64,000 nt of DNA, taken from contig NC_058051.1 of the NCBI RefSeq assembly GCF_020085105.1, positions 648,001 through 712,000 of the forward strand. The letters run 5' to 3'. This document shows, piece after piece, positions 30,975 to 44,235 of this stretch (position 1 is its first letter; every line of letters starts with the position of its first letter). Source of the DNA: Siniperca chuatsi. Its lineage: Eukaryota; Chordata; Actinopteri; Centrarchiformes; Sinipercidae. The translations under genes and the position numbers were made by a program. The notes under the pieces were generated by a model, which did no database searches, was not told the origin of the DNA, and saw nothing but the letters and a program-made list of their open reading frames with translations.

Positions 30975-31657
30975 AGTGCACCCCCACCCCCCCGATCCCT
31001 ACAGCAGCAGCAGCCGCCCCCTGCTGCGCCCCTCCTCCGGTCTCTGGATGGGAAGCAAGATTCAACCTACTGCTGGAAGGCTCTGGGCTTTGGTGGGACT
31101 GTTTTTATTCATCAAGAAGACAATCTGTTCCTCCAGAGTGATGAGAGGAGCCCAGTTTTGTCCCGTCACCCACCCAGGTCGATATATACCACCAGCATCC
31201 ATCACAGGTGGCGTTCCTCTGCTCTACACGAAGAGCTGACGGACATGTTGACCACGGAAGCCCCTCAGCCACTGCAAGCTCTTTGCCCTAACAGAGGCTA
31301 AGTGTGGTGTATAACAACAGCAATATTAAAGGCCAACTGGACAAAAACATCCGTTTAATTATCAGCAAAGTTAGATGGAGAAAATGTATTTGGTAGGATG
31401 ACATAAAACTAGCTAGCTATTCAGAAAGCCCATCACGGTGTTTAACACTGTGCTCCGATTATTTCTGCCCACGTGAGAGCCGTACAGCACGAGGGAACCG
31501 AACACAAGCGTTCGCATAATTCACTTTAATTGTTGCTTTGAGAATTGTAATTCTGCACAACAGTTTTTGGCAAACTGGAAATCACACGTTGGCTTCCATT
31601 AGCCAAAGCCTCACATGAAGTTTATGCAACTGTGAACAGCATATGTGGATATTGTTT

Positions 31658-31663
31658 AATAAA
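31658..31663 (+). other. Polyadenylation signal for slc38a5
   Basis: AATAAA about 690 bp after the slc38a5 stop codon is the first good signal on the plus strand, giving a 3' UTR of about 0.7 kb. Confidence 0.5.
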
Positions 31664-31689
31664 AATTCACAAAAGATGAAAGCTGCCCG

Positions 31690-32372
31690 TTTCGTTTTTC
31701 TCGCGCAGTATTAGCTTTCATCACCAGCTGGCGGGAAACACGACTCCACGTCTCCGCTCAGAGACGCTCGTGCTGCTCTGCGTCTGCTGGATCTGCCAGA
31801 GACTCGATAAGCCGACTGCATATTGTTTGTTTTGGACTCTTTCTGCCCCCTTTGTGCTCCAAAACCGCTCAACGAGGCTCTAAGATGAAATGGTCTGAAA
31901 AATATTGGACACATTAAAGGAACGCTGTCAGAGTCCACATGTCGAATTTTTGACACTGAACCAAATAAATAAATAAAAAAAATGGCTCCCCAGGTCAGCA
32001 CCTTGCATGAGAGGCAAATAATAAAAGCTCTTTGTCCACTAAAGGTAGAAAAAGACTGTTATTATTATCTATTTGCCAGCAGAACAGCGATACTGAAACA
32101 AGAGTGGCGTACTGTTAACCACATTTCAGACTTGCTTGAGTTTTCAAACGTCAGCAGTCGGGTACGACACTTAAAGGAAAAATACCCAAATATTCTTTGA
32201 ACCGTTACAAAACTAAATATTATATTTGCCTTTGTCTGCACCAAGCCACTGATCAATAACTGATCAGACCACTGCAGCGCAACAGAAGTGTGTAAGACAC
32301 CGCGTTGGGGTGCGGACGATGGCGGGTGGTCCGCTCTTAAGGATTACAACAGTTTCTAGTGTGTAAGGCATC
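31690..32372. other. Tail-to-tail spacer between slc38a5 and ccdc22
   Basis: About 0.7 kb between the two polyadenylation signals. Small open frames (minus 31711-32001, plus 31982-32200) show no recognisable domain. Confidence 0.4.
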
Positions 32373-32378
32373 TTTATT
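32373..32378 (-). other. Polyadenylation signal for ccdc22
   Basis: 'tttatt' on plus is AATAAA on the coding strand, about 560 bp beyond the ccdc22 stop codon at 32934. Confidence 0.5.
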
Positions 32379-32933
32379 GAAGCTGGTACCATATACACAA
32401 CAATACTCTGCTGATGGGGCTGGACTACATTATTAATGGACTACATTCAAATTCCATTCACTCAACATGTTCAGTTCAAATATAATCACGACAGCGAATG
32501 AACTGCTAATGTCTGAAAACGGTGGACTGATTCCTGTATTAAAAAGTCAAAGCTTCGATATGAATCAAGATTTCTTCCGAAAACATTTCACACATCAATA
32601 CGAACGACTTTCCATTTGAAGAGAAAAGGTGTGACGGCAGCCTCTGCGCTCCAGCGTCTCAGATCCAGAGCGATCGGACCAGAGTCCGGCCGGGGAAGTC
32701 GGTTTGAAATGAAAAACTAATTGTCGTCTTCATCCGTCCACGCAGGTCGTGCGTTAAAATGCCTGGTTAGTTCCAGGGTACAAAGATCAGCTCGCAGGTC
32801 TCCAATGGCAACAGAGGGTGGGGTTAGTGACCGGCAGTCTCCGGAGTGCTGTTTCAGTCCCACTCAGGTCCGTCTCCAGGTTCTCGCCACAGCGTCAGCC
32901 TCGGCAGGCAGCGCGGAGCACGCGGAGCTTCCT

Positions 32934-35900
32934 TCAGCCTTCTCGCACTTTGGCAGCGAGCGCGGCGTTCTCCTGGCGAATGGCCTTGTAGTCGTCCAGG
33001 ATCCTCTCCAGGTTAGCCACCGTTTTGTTTCCGTTTTCCGTCTCAATCTGTGGACAGTGAAAAACGGATGAAACTGTAAATCTGTGAACGAGCTGCTGCA
33101 TCTTAAAAAGATTTCTGTGTGCAGTACAGAGATACAGCAGGTCCACCTTTAACACAAAGACTCCCACCCAGACAAGGTCGATCCAAACCACGTCAGGTTA
33201 AAGACGGAGCAGGATTGCGTTTTCGCTCAGTGACCAGAAGGTGTATTACAGCAACACTACTGAATGAAAGCCTGTGCACCATCTTTAATTTAATGTTTTT
33301 GTCACGCTGCACCCGCCTGACGAGCTTTTTTCTACCTTATTAGTTGATAAAAAGAATTCTACCATTCGCTGACTTCCTGTTTTCATCATTTTTTAGATCC
33401 CGGATCAGGCCAAGAGATAAGATCACAACAAGGGAGCTGAGGCTCTGCCCGATCTTAAAGAAGGCTAGCATTATGCTGCTCAGCTGCCACCTTTGGTCTA
33501 TTAGCGTGAGAGAGACTGAATGAAGTGTGGAGGGGGGCCGTGTCCAAAGTTTGAAATGTTCAATGAAAACGAGAAAATGCTCTGACTCAATCAATTCACT
33601 TTGTAAATGTGGTCCAGAAATATAATTAACCGCATTAATGAATAAACCAGGGATCCTTGGCCCCGGCGACCCCCGGCCATGTCCAAGTGTCCCCGGGCAA
33701 GACGCTGAGCCCCACATGGCTCCCGAGGGCCGTGCCTTCGGTGATGATGAGCAGCTGCCAGCAGTGTGTGAATGTGACATGTGTTGTGCTGTATTTAGGT
33801 GACCTGGCAGGAAAATATACAACTTGAGGACTGACAGCTTATTAAAGCTCTATTAGCAGCGACCAAGATGGTAATCACGAGGAAATGGAGCAAAGAGGGC
33901 CCCCCTACTCTGAGACACAAGACATACGCTGCAGAAAGACTCAGACAACTAAAACCTTTGCATAAAGACTGAGAGACTTTGTGTTTTATACCTCACAGAC
34001 ACTCGTTGTGGCGTTTCTACTGTAACGCAAAATGTCTCGAACGCTGCCTGCTCCTACAGCCACGGCGGCTTGTTGTGTATTTCTGCCGTTGTTAAATACA
34101 CACGATACACCTGAGTCTGTCTTTATGCTAAGCTAGGCTACGTCCTGCAGCTCTCTCTGTACTGGACACAAGGATGAAATCAATATTGATCTTCTCTTCT
34201 GACTCGGAGAGTGTACGGTGTGATGACGTTAACCCACCTGCTCCTCCAGATCTCGAATCTCCCGCAGGATTGTTCCGGTGTCCTCGATGGTTTGGATCAG
34301 CTGGTTACAGTTCTACGGCAGAACGCAGGCGTGGAAGACGACATGTAACACGTTCTCTGATATGTAAGATTCATATATGATGAAATGTAAGAAAGTCAGA
34401 CAAACATGACGACGTACTTCATGCAGGGCAGCCAGGTACTTGTAGGCTTTGCGGACGGATTCGTCTTTTTTGGCGTCCTACAAATGACAAAAATAAATTC
34501 ATTCGTACATGAAGAAATAACTGTGTGAATTCCTTTGCGTTGGATTGCTGCTGGTTATGAAACCGTGGTGAAATAAAAATGAATCTAGCATCCTGAGAGG
34601 ATTCACATCATCGAGTATAATGTTTCACCAGACAGAGGTGTTCGCCTGGCTGCTGCCTTTACTTAACAACTCAAACAGTGCGACGGAGTGCCGACAACAG
34701 CAGCCCTCGGCTACCTTGAAGACCAGCTCATCGGTCACAGCGAAGGTCCTGTCCAGCTTTCCTGTCAGGCTGTTGATCTCTTTCTGGAGCTCCTTAGTGT
34801 CTGATAAAATCTGCATGGAAACAGAGTTAAAGCTTGAATCCACGGATTGCAGTCACGTCACTGAAGCTGCATCATGAGGCCTGACAGACATCCACCTGCG
34901 TCTACGTACAAACCGCATCTATTAAAAGTAGCTCTGCATTCGCTTTGCTTGCTTCATGTAGTCGTTAAGTCCAGAAACAAAAAACAGCTTCTCGTAATTT
35001 AAAAGCGTACCTTTGTAATTTCCTCCTTCTGTTTCTTGATGTTGCTGACGATCTCTAGGATCCTCTGAGTGTACGCAGACCGGGACGCGTCCTGAGGAAG
35101 GTTTTCTAACTCCGTCACCTGCGTTGGGAGAGAACAGCCGCAGTACAAACTGTCAAACACGCATTCAGTACATTCAGCAAGGAGCCAAAAGACAAATTAA
35201 CCGTGACAGAATTTCAAACAAACCCGTGTCAACATGACGTGCCGTACCTACAGTGACCCACGAGTACGCCTGAGCTAATAAACACCAGCTGAGGGCTCTG
35301 TGTGAAAAACAAATGTTCAGTCCATTACCAGTTGTTTGTACATGTCTTCCTTCTTCTTGGCCTCCTCGGTAGACACGCGGATTTTGTCGTGCAGAGACTT
35401 GATTTCAGACAGCTTTCTGGACGACTCCAGCTGACGAGACAAGCCAACAGAGTCGAGATGTGTTTTCACTGTAACAACTGAAGTGACACGTCTGCTGTAA
35501 GGCAACACTCACATCTTGGTTGCTGCAGATTTCTTTGAGTCTGCGGTGCTCGTCGATGAGCGGAGCGCGGTGTTTCTCCCACTGCGAGGCCAGGCTCACC
35601 ACCCGCTTGGCACTGGCCTCCACCAGAGTCTGGAGGAAGAAACACAGGTTTGATGCCGTCTGTCTCCAGCCAGCAGTTATCAGACATCTCACGCAGCCCT
35701 CCTACCTGAAGCTTCAGCACGTTGTTGTCTGCGTCTGGCAACAGGTCGATTGTTTTCTTCTTCATCTGCAACTTCTCCTCTTTGTCAGCGTTCCCCAGCT
35801 CTCTCTGCTTCAACTCATCCAACACCTACAGCAAAGCACACGTGAAGCAAAAATCAAAAATTTGTGTTCATTTTGGACTCCATATGACTCCAAACACATC

Positions 35901-38900
35901 AGCGTTAACTCCTTTCCCTTAAAAGCACGTGCTACAGACGGGTCTGACACTGTGGGCCCCCCTGAGACAACTGAACCCCCCCTTCCCACAATTTGAAGTT
36001 AATATCAATGGATTTGGTCACTCCTATTGTTATTTGGGGGATAATCGAGCTCTAATGTTTGAAACTACAACTCCCATAATTTGGAGGATGTAAACAGAAA
36101 GTATAATGTTAGCATGGTGTTGGAGTTAGCTTGTAGCAGAGCCACAACTTGAGTTCAGTGTTTTTTAGCCGATATTTGTTGACATTTATTCAGACTGTCC
36201 CATCAGAGCAGCCGAAGCAGCAGTCAGCAGCTCCTGTCTGCAGTGGACCCGTGGACGGACAGACAGCTGTCTCTGGATCACTGTGAGACTGAAGGAAACT
36301 TAGAAACAGCAGGATTCTCAGGCAGGTTCTGCAGCGGCTTTCTGGAGGTTTATTTGATATGGACATTGGAGATAATGATCTCCTCTATTTGACTGAGTAA
36401 TGACTCAGAGACTTCCCGTTGTTTTCATGACACCAGCATGCACCTGTCCCTCACGCCCCCCGTCCAGCAAAAACGTTTAAGCTGGCTCAACTTTCCTGAA
36501 TACTTTGTAAGGAGAGCGCTGAATTTCTATCAATCGCTGCGACAAAAGATGAAACAGTTGCGAGCTGTACCGATAAGTCGAGCAAATGCACCGTGTAGGC
36601 GAACAGCCGGGTCATCAGCTGGTTAATCTACGTCTGGGCGCTGTCATTAGTCCGTCAGGTTCAGCTGAGGTGTGTGTGTGTGTGTGTGTGTGTGTTACCT
36701 GTGTGTGTGTGACACTCATGTGCTTCATGTCTGCTGCTAGCTGGTCGACGTCACTGCAGAGCTGCTGGAACTGCTGCTGGAATGAAGCCAGCTCCTCCTG
36801 CTGGCGGAGCTGGATATCACTCTCTGACTGGTGCCCAGCGGGGACGGAGCTGGTCACCGGTGGCGCCTCCTGGAGGACGGACGGACACACAGCAGAGAGA
36901 GAACACGGCGTTAAACTCTTACTGCAGAGGCATCTGTTGTGCATTTTAGCGTTGTGCTCGTGGAGCGGTCCTCACCTGCGTGAAGGTGAACTTCTGGGTG
37001 TGGGTGAAGTGGGTGCCCTTGGTCAGGACGTGGTCAGAGGGGGCGGAGCCTCTGAAGGCCTGCAGTAGCTCAGACAGGTCAGAGGCGGAGCGAGGACCAC
37101 CAAAGGCACTTTCAGGAGAGGGCAGAGCAGCAGAACGCAGCTGCTCCTGGATGCGTTTACGCAGCCGGGTCAGTTTCCTGGAGCGATACTCCTGTTCAAC
37201 AACAGGTGTCTTTCAATCATTAAGTTACTGTCAAGACAATTCAACCTCCTGCAGATGTTTCACATTTAAAGTATTCCAGTGGCTCAAAGGGCATAATCGC
37301 TCCCTTTCATATTAGGTGTTCAATGTTTAACATCTGCAGTTTGGAGTTTCATTACTGCAGTGCTCATAAAAACTGTCAAGTAGAAGCGATTACATGTGAG
37401 CTATTACAGGTGATTCTAAAAAGAAGATAATAAAACACAGGTTAGCTCCATGGTATATCCACCAAACCCACAAATTAAAGCAAACATCACGAAAACTTGA
37501 GAGGAAAGGTTTCTTTTCAGCACTGTAGCCAGGCTGACAGAGCCACATGTATTCCTATAGCGCTCAGTAGCAACGACTTCATCAGCTTCTTTAATGATAA
37601 CATTTTAACTATTAGAGAAAAAATTAATAACGTCCTGCCTTCAACCCGTGCTGACTTGTCTTAGAAACAGCTGTAAAACCTGATATAAATTTAGACTGCT
37701 TTGCAAAAGATGTTTTACTAGTTATCACTTCTTTACTGGATATGATCAATCTGTCTTTATTAGCCAGATGAAACTAATCAGTTAGCTAAACTTCAAGCAT
37801 GCCTTAAGGACATAAAAGACTACTGCAGTTCCTTATTATCAGACTGCCTGAATAAGTCCCTTAAGACTCTCCAGCTGATCCAGAACGCTGCGGCACGTGT
37901 CCTGACAAGAACTAGGAAAATAGATCGTATTTATCCAATATTAGCTTCTCTGCACTGGCTCCCTGTGAAATCCAGAACTGAATTTAAAATCCTTCTCCTC
38001 ACCTACAAAGCTCTTAATGGTCAGGCACCATCGGATCTTAAAGATCTCGTATTTCCTTATTACCCGACTAGATCGCTGCGCTCCCAGGATGCAGGGTTAC
38101 TTGTGGTTCCTAGAGTCTCCAAAAGTAGACCGGGAGCCAGAGCCTTCAGGTATCAAGCTCCTCTCCTGTGGAACCAGGTCCCAGTTTGGGTTCGGGAGGC
38201 AGACACCATCTCCACATTTAAGAGCAGGCTTCAGACTTTCCTCTGTGATAAAGCTTATAGTTAGAGCTGGCTCAGGTGAGTCCTGAACCGTCCCTTAGTT
38301 CTGCTGCTATAGGCCTAGACTGCCGGGAGACTTCCCATGATGCACCTCTTTCCTCTCTCCTCCATCTGTATGCATTCTTATTCTCTCTCTCTTGCTCATG
38401 GTGGGATTTGTTGGGTCTCTGTTAATAATATTATAAAGAGTTCGGTCTAGACCTGCTCTGTAGGAAAAGTGCAGTGAGATAACTTCTGTTATGAACTGGT
38501 GCCACATAAATACAATATAATTGAAACTCCACCCTGCTAAGTGCTTTTCACAACATTTTCAGAGAATCCAACACACAGTAGTGACAGACAGTGTAAAGCT
38601 GTGTGAAATGTGCCTGCGGTGACTGATGACTTGCCTGTGGTGTGAGGCGAGACAGGAGTCCCTGACTGTTCCACTCGTTGTCCCACTCCTGAGCAGCACT
38701 CAGCTCAGCCGTGTGCTGCTCCAGTATGGACGCCACCACAGAGGCATGATGGGAAGGCTGGGCGGTCACAGGAGGAAGAAAGTCCCGCTGGTACTCCTTC
38801 ACCTCTGAAATAACAGCGCGCACACACACACACACACACACACGTTCTGTAAAGAGTTTTTCTTCACACAGCGATTTCACCAGAAACTTGACGGTGAACT

Positions 38901-41900
38901 GCAGCCGCCTCATTCGTCAGAGCTTTGCCGTCTCTTTGCATAATTTACACAGAAACAACGACTTGTTAGCCTCTTGTCTTTCCATCTGCACCGACTATCA
39001 GCTCACATCTACTTCCACTAACTGAAACTAATAAAACTACATATTAGAATTATAAAGGAGCTCTTTAAACATGTTTTCACAAACAGGCATTTATGAATAA
39101 TTATTCAGAAATTGCTTCACATTTTTTAGGAAAGTTGCCTCAAAATGTTTTAATTTTAGACCAAAACAACATCAACGAAGCTCTGGGGGACGAGGGTGAA
39201 ACAGGAAACACAGCATGTGCGTGTGCAATGGGAGGCTTTACCTTTCAGCTGCTTCCTCCCTGGGCCTTTAGTGCAGTGTGGCAAACTGAGGGGCTGGACG
39301 TGGAAGCTGTGCGACGCTCCTGGACTCTAAACAGGAAAAACATTTAACTTAGAAACGACGGCCTCTCTCTGGGCAGGTAAGATATCTTCATGAACGAGTT
39401 AACATCATGCACCCAGAGGCTGAGGTGAAAGTCACAATCATTTAATCATCAATAGGAATATCCAGATCCTGTTCAAGTCCTTTCCTACTAAAGGAGTTCA
39501 TTCCAATGTTTATTTTAACTATATTTCTATTTGAGTTTTCTTACATAATACAGCTGCATATGCACCTATACACTACAGTCCCCCTGCATAAATGTTTACA
39601 TCTGTCCCAGAGCAAATAAACAAAGACGAGATGGAGGAGGCTTCATGCAGCCAGCCTAAATATGCCTGGATCGACTCTCCCGATCCTGCTCGTCAGGAGA
39701 CATCTCCGTGTATTAAAGACTTTTTTCAGACATCAAAAAGCAACATTAAAGAGTTTACTTGTGTTTCACCGTGCAGTGGCAGTCTGCAGTTTGGAGGCAG
39801 CCAGGGCACAGCCAGCTGGGCTTTGATTGCAGCAGCGATGGCTCTCTGGAGGACCACCGATTTACCTACAGAGGAGAAGACAGCTCAGGATGACTCATGA
39901 GATAAGCGGCACGTGATAACAAAATGCCTCGTCATGCCAACATCATCAAGAAACCGTGGACGATAGCATTTCCTCATTTCTGTAGGACTGCGTCACTGTT
40001 CCTTAATCTGTTCCTGTCATGGTGCAATGTTTTCTGACATTTTACTAACAAGCTTTTGTTTCTCAGGCTCATGTTTGTTACTTAATGTTGTCGCTACTAC
40101 ACCACAGTAGTAGCACCATGTTTGCTGTGGCCCCTGCACGTGCCTCTCAGTTTTTAGAGAATTTGCATTGCTGATTAGCTGCAAGGCCCAGAAATAAGTC
40201 AGCGCTTTCCTCAAGAAAAGTTTTACATAACCGATTAGTTAAGTTGTTAAACAACTTACCGGAAAAACAGCCACTGAGTTTACTTTTAGTTATTTTTTAT
40301 AAAACAGTGTAATCATCAGTGCAAAAGTCTCAAATGTAAAATAATGACTACATGACTGCTACGAACCAGGATTATAGTATTTGACGAAGTGAATAACATG
40401 AAACAACACGTGTCCGGTATTTCTTTGTTTCTCTCTGAGGAGAGGGGACGGGACACTGTGTGGACGGCAGACACAGACAGGTGTTCTCTGTACCTGTCGG
40501 CTGGTCTGAGGCCTCTGCACTCTCTCTGGGCAGCTTCTCCACCAGGAACATGAGCAGGGAGCGGATCTCTGGCTCGTTGCTGTACAGAAAAGTCTGGTAG
40601 CCTATCTCTCCTTTATAACCAACGTCCTGGAAACCAACAGTTTGACATGTTAGGAACTCTACGGGCAGCGCTTCAATCTGTACTTCTAATTAGGCGTCCT
40701 CCAGTGTCTTGAAAAACGCTCCGTAAATAAAATGCATTATTCTTTGCCTACTGCTACTTCCTGGTCTCAGACTAAAGACAAACAGAAACGCTGCTGACGA
40801 GATCCTCGTTTTAATGGCTTTACAACACAAAGAGAAGCAGAAAGTCCATAAACTGATGAAAGATCTCCACACGGTCACACACTATATTTCAAGGTGCAGG
40901 AACAACCGAGTAAGTGGACTTTGAGTTACGATTGCTTCCATGGTCAAGAATCGACAAACACTGTGGCCTTTAGAGAGTCTTTCTCACCGTCATTCCTCCT
41001 TAATCAATGACATAATGTCAACTGCTTTTGTTGAAACCTACTCGCAAAAAACTGTGTGTTAACTGGAGAACTACACAGAACGTTTCTATCCGTTAACACA
41101 TATTGTACCTTAAACTTCCATGCGTTCTGAAAGTGTACTGTATCTTGTTACTGATTATTATTCAGGGTATAGTTCTGATTCAAACACTGACTAGAGGAAC
41201 TAATTACCTCCATTCATCCTGACTAACTCAGGTGTGTCTTACCTGACAGGCCTGCGCCAGGCTCATGCCCACCCTGAAGCGGGCGGACATGCCCGGAGGG
41301 AGGGAGGTGGGCAGCCCGCTGCCCAGGCCTGGATCGATGACCCGGATGCATCTGACCACCGCCTCCACGATCAGCTCACTGCTGAACTGTTTGACGCTGT
41401 CCGTGTCCTCGCTCACCTCTCTGTGGGTCACAGGTGAGTTACAGGTTAACTTACATCTCATTCAGTACAAGCTCTGTGACAGCCCTGCCTCTTCGGGCTG
41501 CTTGTCTCTGTCTGTGTGTTTTCTGTTGCAGATCCCCAGCAGGTGTGGGGGGGGGTCAGCATTTATTGGGAACACCTGGGCCCAGTGTTCCCAGTACTAT
41601 AAGAGCGCATTTTCCAGGAGGGAGGAAAGGGAAACTCTGCTGCACAGCTTTGCCATACAACCCTTCACTCACTGCTCTACCGTCCATGCACACTGCACTG
41701 ATTCACTGAACCACACCTCATGACATTTTCAGCTGTTTGTTGCACATAAATGAGCGGTTTCTTGCTTTAACTCGCCCTGACAGCTCACAAGCTTCTCCTG
41801 AAATGACCCGCACCGTCTCAGATCATATGACGGGCTGTTTCTGACTGACAGCCATGTTGCTAACAGCCAAACACCTCAACACTAACCAGCTAACGTGGCG

Positions 41901-42006
41901 TTTAAATAACAGCTTTAAACCCAGCTGTAAAAGAATAAAACGCTGTTGATACTTACGTGCCGACTTGTTTGAGGGCGTGAATCAGAATCTTGTCCACTTC
42001 TTCCAT
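32934..42006 (-). CDS. ccdc22: Coiled-coil domain-containing protein 22, CCC complex subunit
   Basis: CCDC22 pairs with CCDC93 and COMMD proteins in the CCC complex, which works with Retriever and WASH in endosomal recycling and affects NF-kB signalling. Exons in transcript order: 42006-41957, 41420-41243, 40626-40494, 39865-39770, 39319-39242, 38804-38635, 37191-36976, 36869-36699, 35825-35706, 35629-35513, 35430-35329, 35118-35011, 34810-34715, 34477-34418, 34312-34238 and 33047-32934. They total 1884 nt and 627 aa, the human length as I recall it. The N-terminus '[17 protein letters not shown]' begins the calponin-homology-like domain, which continues with '[20 protein letters not shown]'. 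The second half is coiled coil, for example '[20 protein letters not shown]' and '[12 protein letters not shown]'. The exon 5 acceptor was set at 39319 because the nearer AG would bring a stop in frame. The intron after exon 6 uses a GC donor. Confidence 0.97.
33650..33785 (+). mobile_element. SINE body fragment
   Basis: Words 'tccaagtgtccccgggcaag', 'gctgagccccacatggctcc' and 'agcagtgtgtgaatgtgaca' follow the order seen in the body of the common teleost tRNA-derived SINE whose head is at 5302. It lies in ccdc22 intron 15. Confidence 0.6.
36671..36711. repeat. (GT)n microsatellite crossing an exon-intron border
   Basis: A GT run (CA on the coding strand) from 36671 to 36694 in the intron, interrupted by the donor, continues at 36699-36711 as the last codons of ccdc22 exon 8 (T-H-T-Q). 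Confidence 0.95.
37245..37345. repeat. Foldback element, related copy 2
   Basis: Starts with 'ctgcagatgttt' and ends with 'aacatctgcag', its inverted copy. The left part 'cagatgtttcacat' matches the arm of 28380-28399. It is in ccdc22 intron 6. Confidence 0.6.
37640..38300 (+). mobile_element. L2-type LINE fragment, C-terminal part of ORF2
   Basis: Translation gives '[11 protein letters not shown]' (about 37876-37908), 'LHWLPVKSR' and then an open frame 37965-38264 with '[18 protein letters not shown]', '[15 protein letters not shown]' and 'FKSRLQTFL', the typical L2/Maui reverse transcriptase C-terminus. Upstream frames are broken. Inserted in ccdc22 intron 6, opposite to the gene. Confidence 0.9.
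38818..38843. repeat. (CA)n microsatellite beside an acceptor
   Basis: A CA run on plus. On the coding strand this TG run lies about 14 nt upstream of the ccdc22 exon 6 acceptor (exon starts 38804). Confidence 0.95.
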
Positions 42007-43050
42007 CGCTGAAGCTCTTCTGAAGATTTATGCTAACGCTACGAGCTAACAGACAGGATTATAGCAGAGCACCTGATGCTAGCGGGGTGATTTATTAACA
42101 CCCAGTTAGCTAATATTAGTGTGTGTTTCCCACGGATGAAAGCAGGCTACAGAACTAGCTTCCATCTTCTGGTGGCTAACTGAGGAACTAGCTGCTAGTT
42201 AATTAGCAAGGCTGCCGCTCCTCACTCCCTCACTGAACACATTAGTTAGCAAAGCGCTTAACAAGCTGTCGATATGTCGAAAGATCATTTAACATTCCCT
42301 ACAAACTGAACCCGCTCTGCTACAAACGTTACAAATCTGACATTTGTGTGTCTGGTTCATGGTGGAAATGAAGTAATATGGGAATGACGCGGCGGTGTTT
42401 CTGGGATGTGGAGTTTCATCTCCGCTGACTGTCGTAGAGTACAAAGGGGAAGTGAGCCACCGAGAAATACACTTCCCAGCATGCACCGCAAGAGACAGTC
42501 TCATGACCGGAAAGGTGCTGGACCGTTGGGTGGATGTGTGGTCGGGATGTGAACTGTCAGATATGTGGTGCTGTACATGATTTAATCTCGAAGTGAGAAT
42601 GAGCTCCACAGAAACACCACCCTGTGTACAGCAGCAAGTATTTACACCACCTCGGGTTTACGGTACATTTGCTTTTTGTAGTGAGACAAACTAACTAACA
42701 CCACCTTCTTTAAAGTGTCTCTGACGGGCCTTCTGCCATGGCTCTGCTGAAGAACGGAGACAAAGATGGCGGCTCACAGGTTTACTGACATTTAATCCAG
42801 CAGGGGAGTTAGAGTCCTGCCTCTCTCTCTCTGGAAGCACCTGAGAGTTACAAATATCCAAGCTCGATACCGTCAACATCCGGGACCTGAGAGTCAGCTG
42901 CGAAATATGCTAAATACAAAGAAAATTATAAAAACCGTAAAAACATTAGACATTTCTTCTTCGTGTATTTGACTTTTTGACTTTTCAGCAGCCGCCTCCG
43001 AAATCTGAGATTTCACCGCTTTCCTCAAGCACCTGAACGCACCAACATGA
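42007..43050. other. Upstream region of ccdc22, no gene seen
   Basis: About 1 kb 5' of the ccdc22 start. It contains no recognisable exon. The frame on minus 42289-42609 has no known domain. It probably holds the ccdc22 promoter, but no TATA or strong CpG island is visible. Confidence 0.35.
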
Positions 43051-43056
43051 AAGCTT

Positions 43057-43827
43057 TTCCATCCACCCATCATCCACCCACCCATCCACCATCCATCCAT
43101 CATCCACCCATCTATCATCCATCCACCCATCCATCTATCATCCAACCACCCATCCATCCATCCAACCACCCATCATCCACCCATCTAACCACCCATCCAT
43201 CCATCTATCATCCATCCACCCATCCATCCATCATCCACCCATCATCCACCCACCCATCCACCATCCATCCATCATCCACCCATCCATCCATCTATCATCC
43301 ATCCACCCATCCATCCATCCATCCACCCATCATCCATCCATCATCCACCCATCCATCCAACCAACCACCCATCATCCATCCATCCATCTATCATCCAACC
43401 ACCCATCATCGATCCATCATCCACCCATCCACCCATCTAACCACCCATCCATCCATCTATCATCCATCCATCTATCATCCATCCACCCATCCATCCATCA
43501 TCCACCCATCATCCATCCACCCATCCATGCAAACACCCACCCACCCATCCATCCATCATCCACCCATCCATCCAACCAACCACCCATCATCCATCCATCC
43601 ATCTATCATCCAACCACCCATCATCGATCCATCATCCACCCATCCACCCATCATCCACCCATCTAACCACCCATCCATCCATCTATCATCCAACCACCCA
43701 TCATCCATCCATCATCCACCCATTCACCCATCATCCACCCATCTAACCACCCATCCATCCATCATTCACCCATCCACCCATCATCCATCCACCCATCATC
43801 CACCCACCCCTCCACCCCCCTCTATAC
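43057..43827. repeat. (CATC)-based satellite-like array
   Basis: About 770 bp of CATC, CACC and CATCCAACC variants without a strict higher-order unit. It lies between the divergent ccdc22 and tbc1d25 genes. The open frame through it (plus 43047-43859, 270 codons of H-P-S-I-type repeats) is a by-product of the repeat. Confidence 0.97.
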
Positions 43828-43972
43828 TGTGTGTATACACTAACAGTTTGTCCCTCTGACGCCATGTTGGAGCTGGTGAGCTGGCTGTCACTAAGCCTGC
43901 ACTTCTCTGGGACTTTCATGACTTGAGTTCACTAAACCAGCTGCTGGTTCCGCTGACTGTGACCTGGTTCCG

Positions 43973-44026
43973 CGTCTGAGTGCGGGACTACACGCAGCGC
44001 GTCTGAGTGCGGGACTACACGCAGCG
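43973..44026. repeat. Two-copy 27-bp direct repeat near the tbc1d25 start
   Basis: Two exact adjacent copies of a 27-bp unit beginning 'gcgtctgagtgcgggactac' and containing 'acacgcagc', about 210 bp before the tbc1d25 ATG. Confidence 0.9.
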
Positions 44027-44235
44027 CGTCTGGCGCTCCTTCCTGCCGGTGTGAAGCTGGGTCCAGCAGATGGCGGTAACACAGCCGGACAGCCTCCGAA
44101 AATCAAAGCAGAAGAAGACCCCGAACTAGAGGAACTCTGCTGGTGCTCCCCCCATCATGTTATTGATCACCATGTCGGCGTAGAAGGAAAACAAACCTCA
44201 GAACAACCATCCTGTCCCGAGACGGAGTCTTTAAA

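Noticed and set aside
39311-39326. Alternative ccdc22 exon 5 acceptor 6 nt further upstream on the coding strand
   Set aside because: Using it from the exon 4 phase would introduce an in-frame TAA; the acceptor giving exon end 39319 keeps the 627-codon frame.
39592-39900. 102-codon plus-strand frame
   Set aside because: It is the antisense shadow of ccdc22 exon 4 (39770-39865).
43047-43859. 270-codon plus-strand open frame of His/Pro/Ser/Ile repeats
   Set aside because: It is produced entirely by the CATC repeat array, has no splice or homology support, and lies between two divergent genes.
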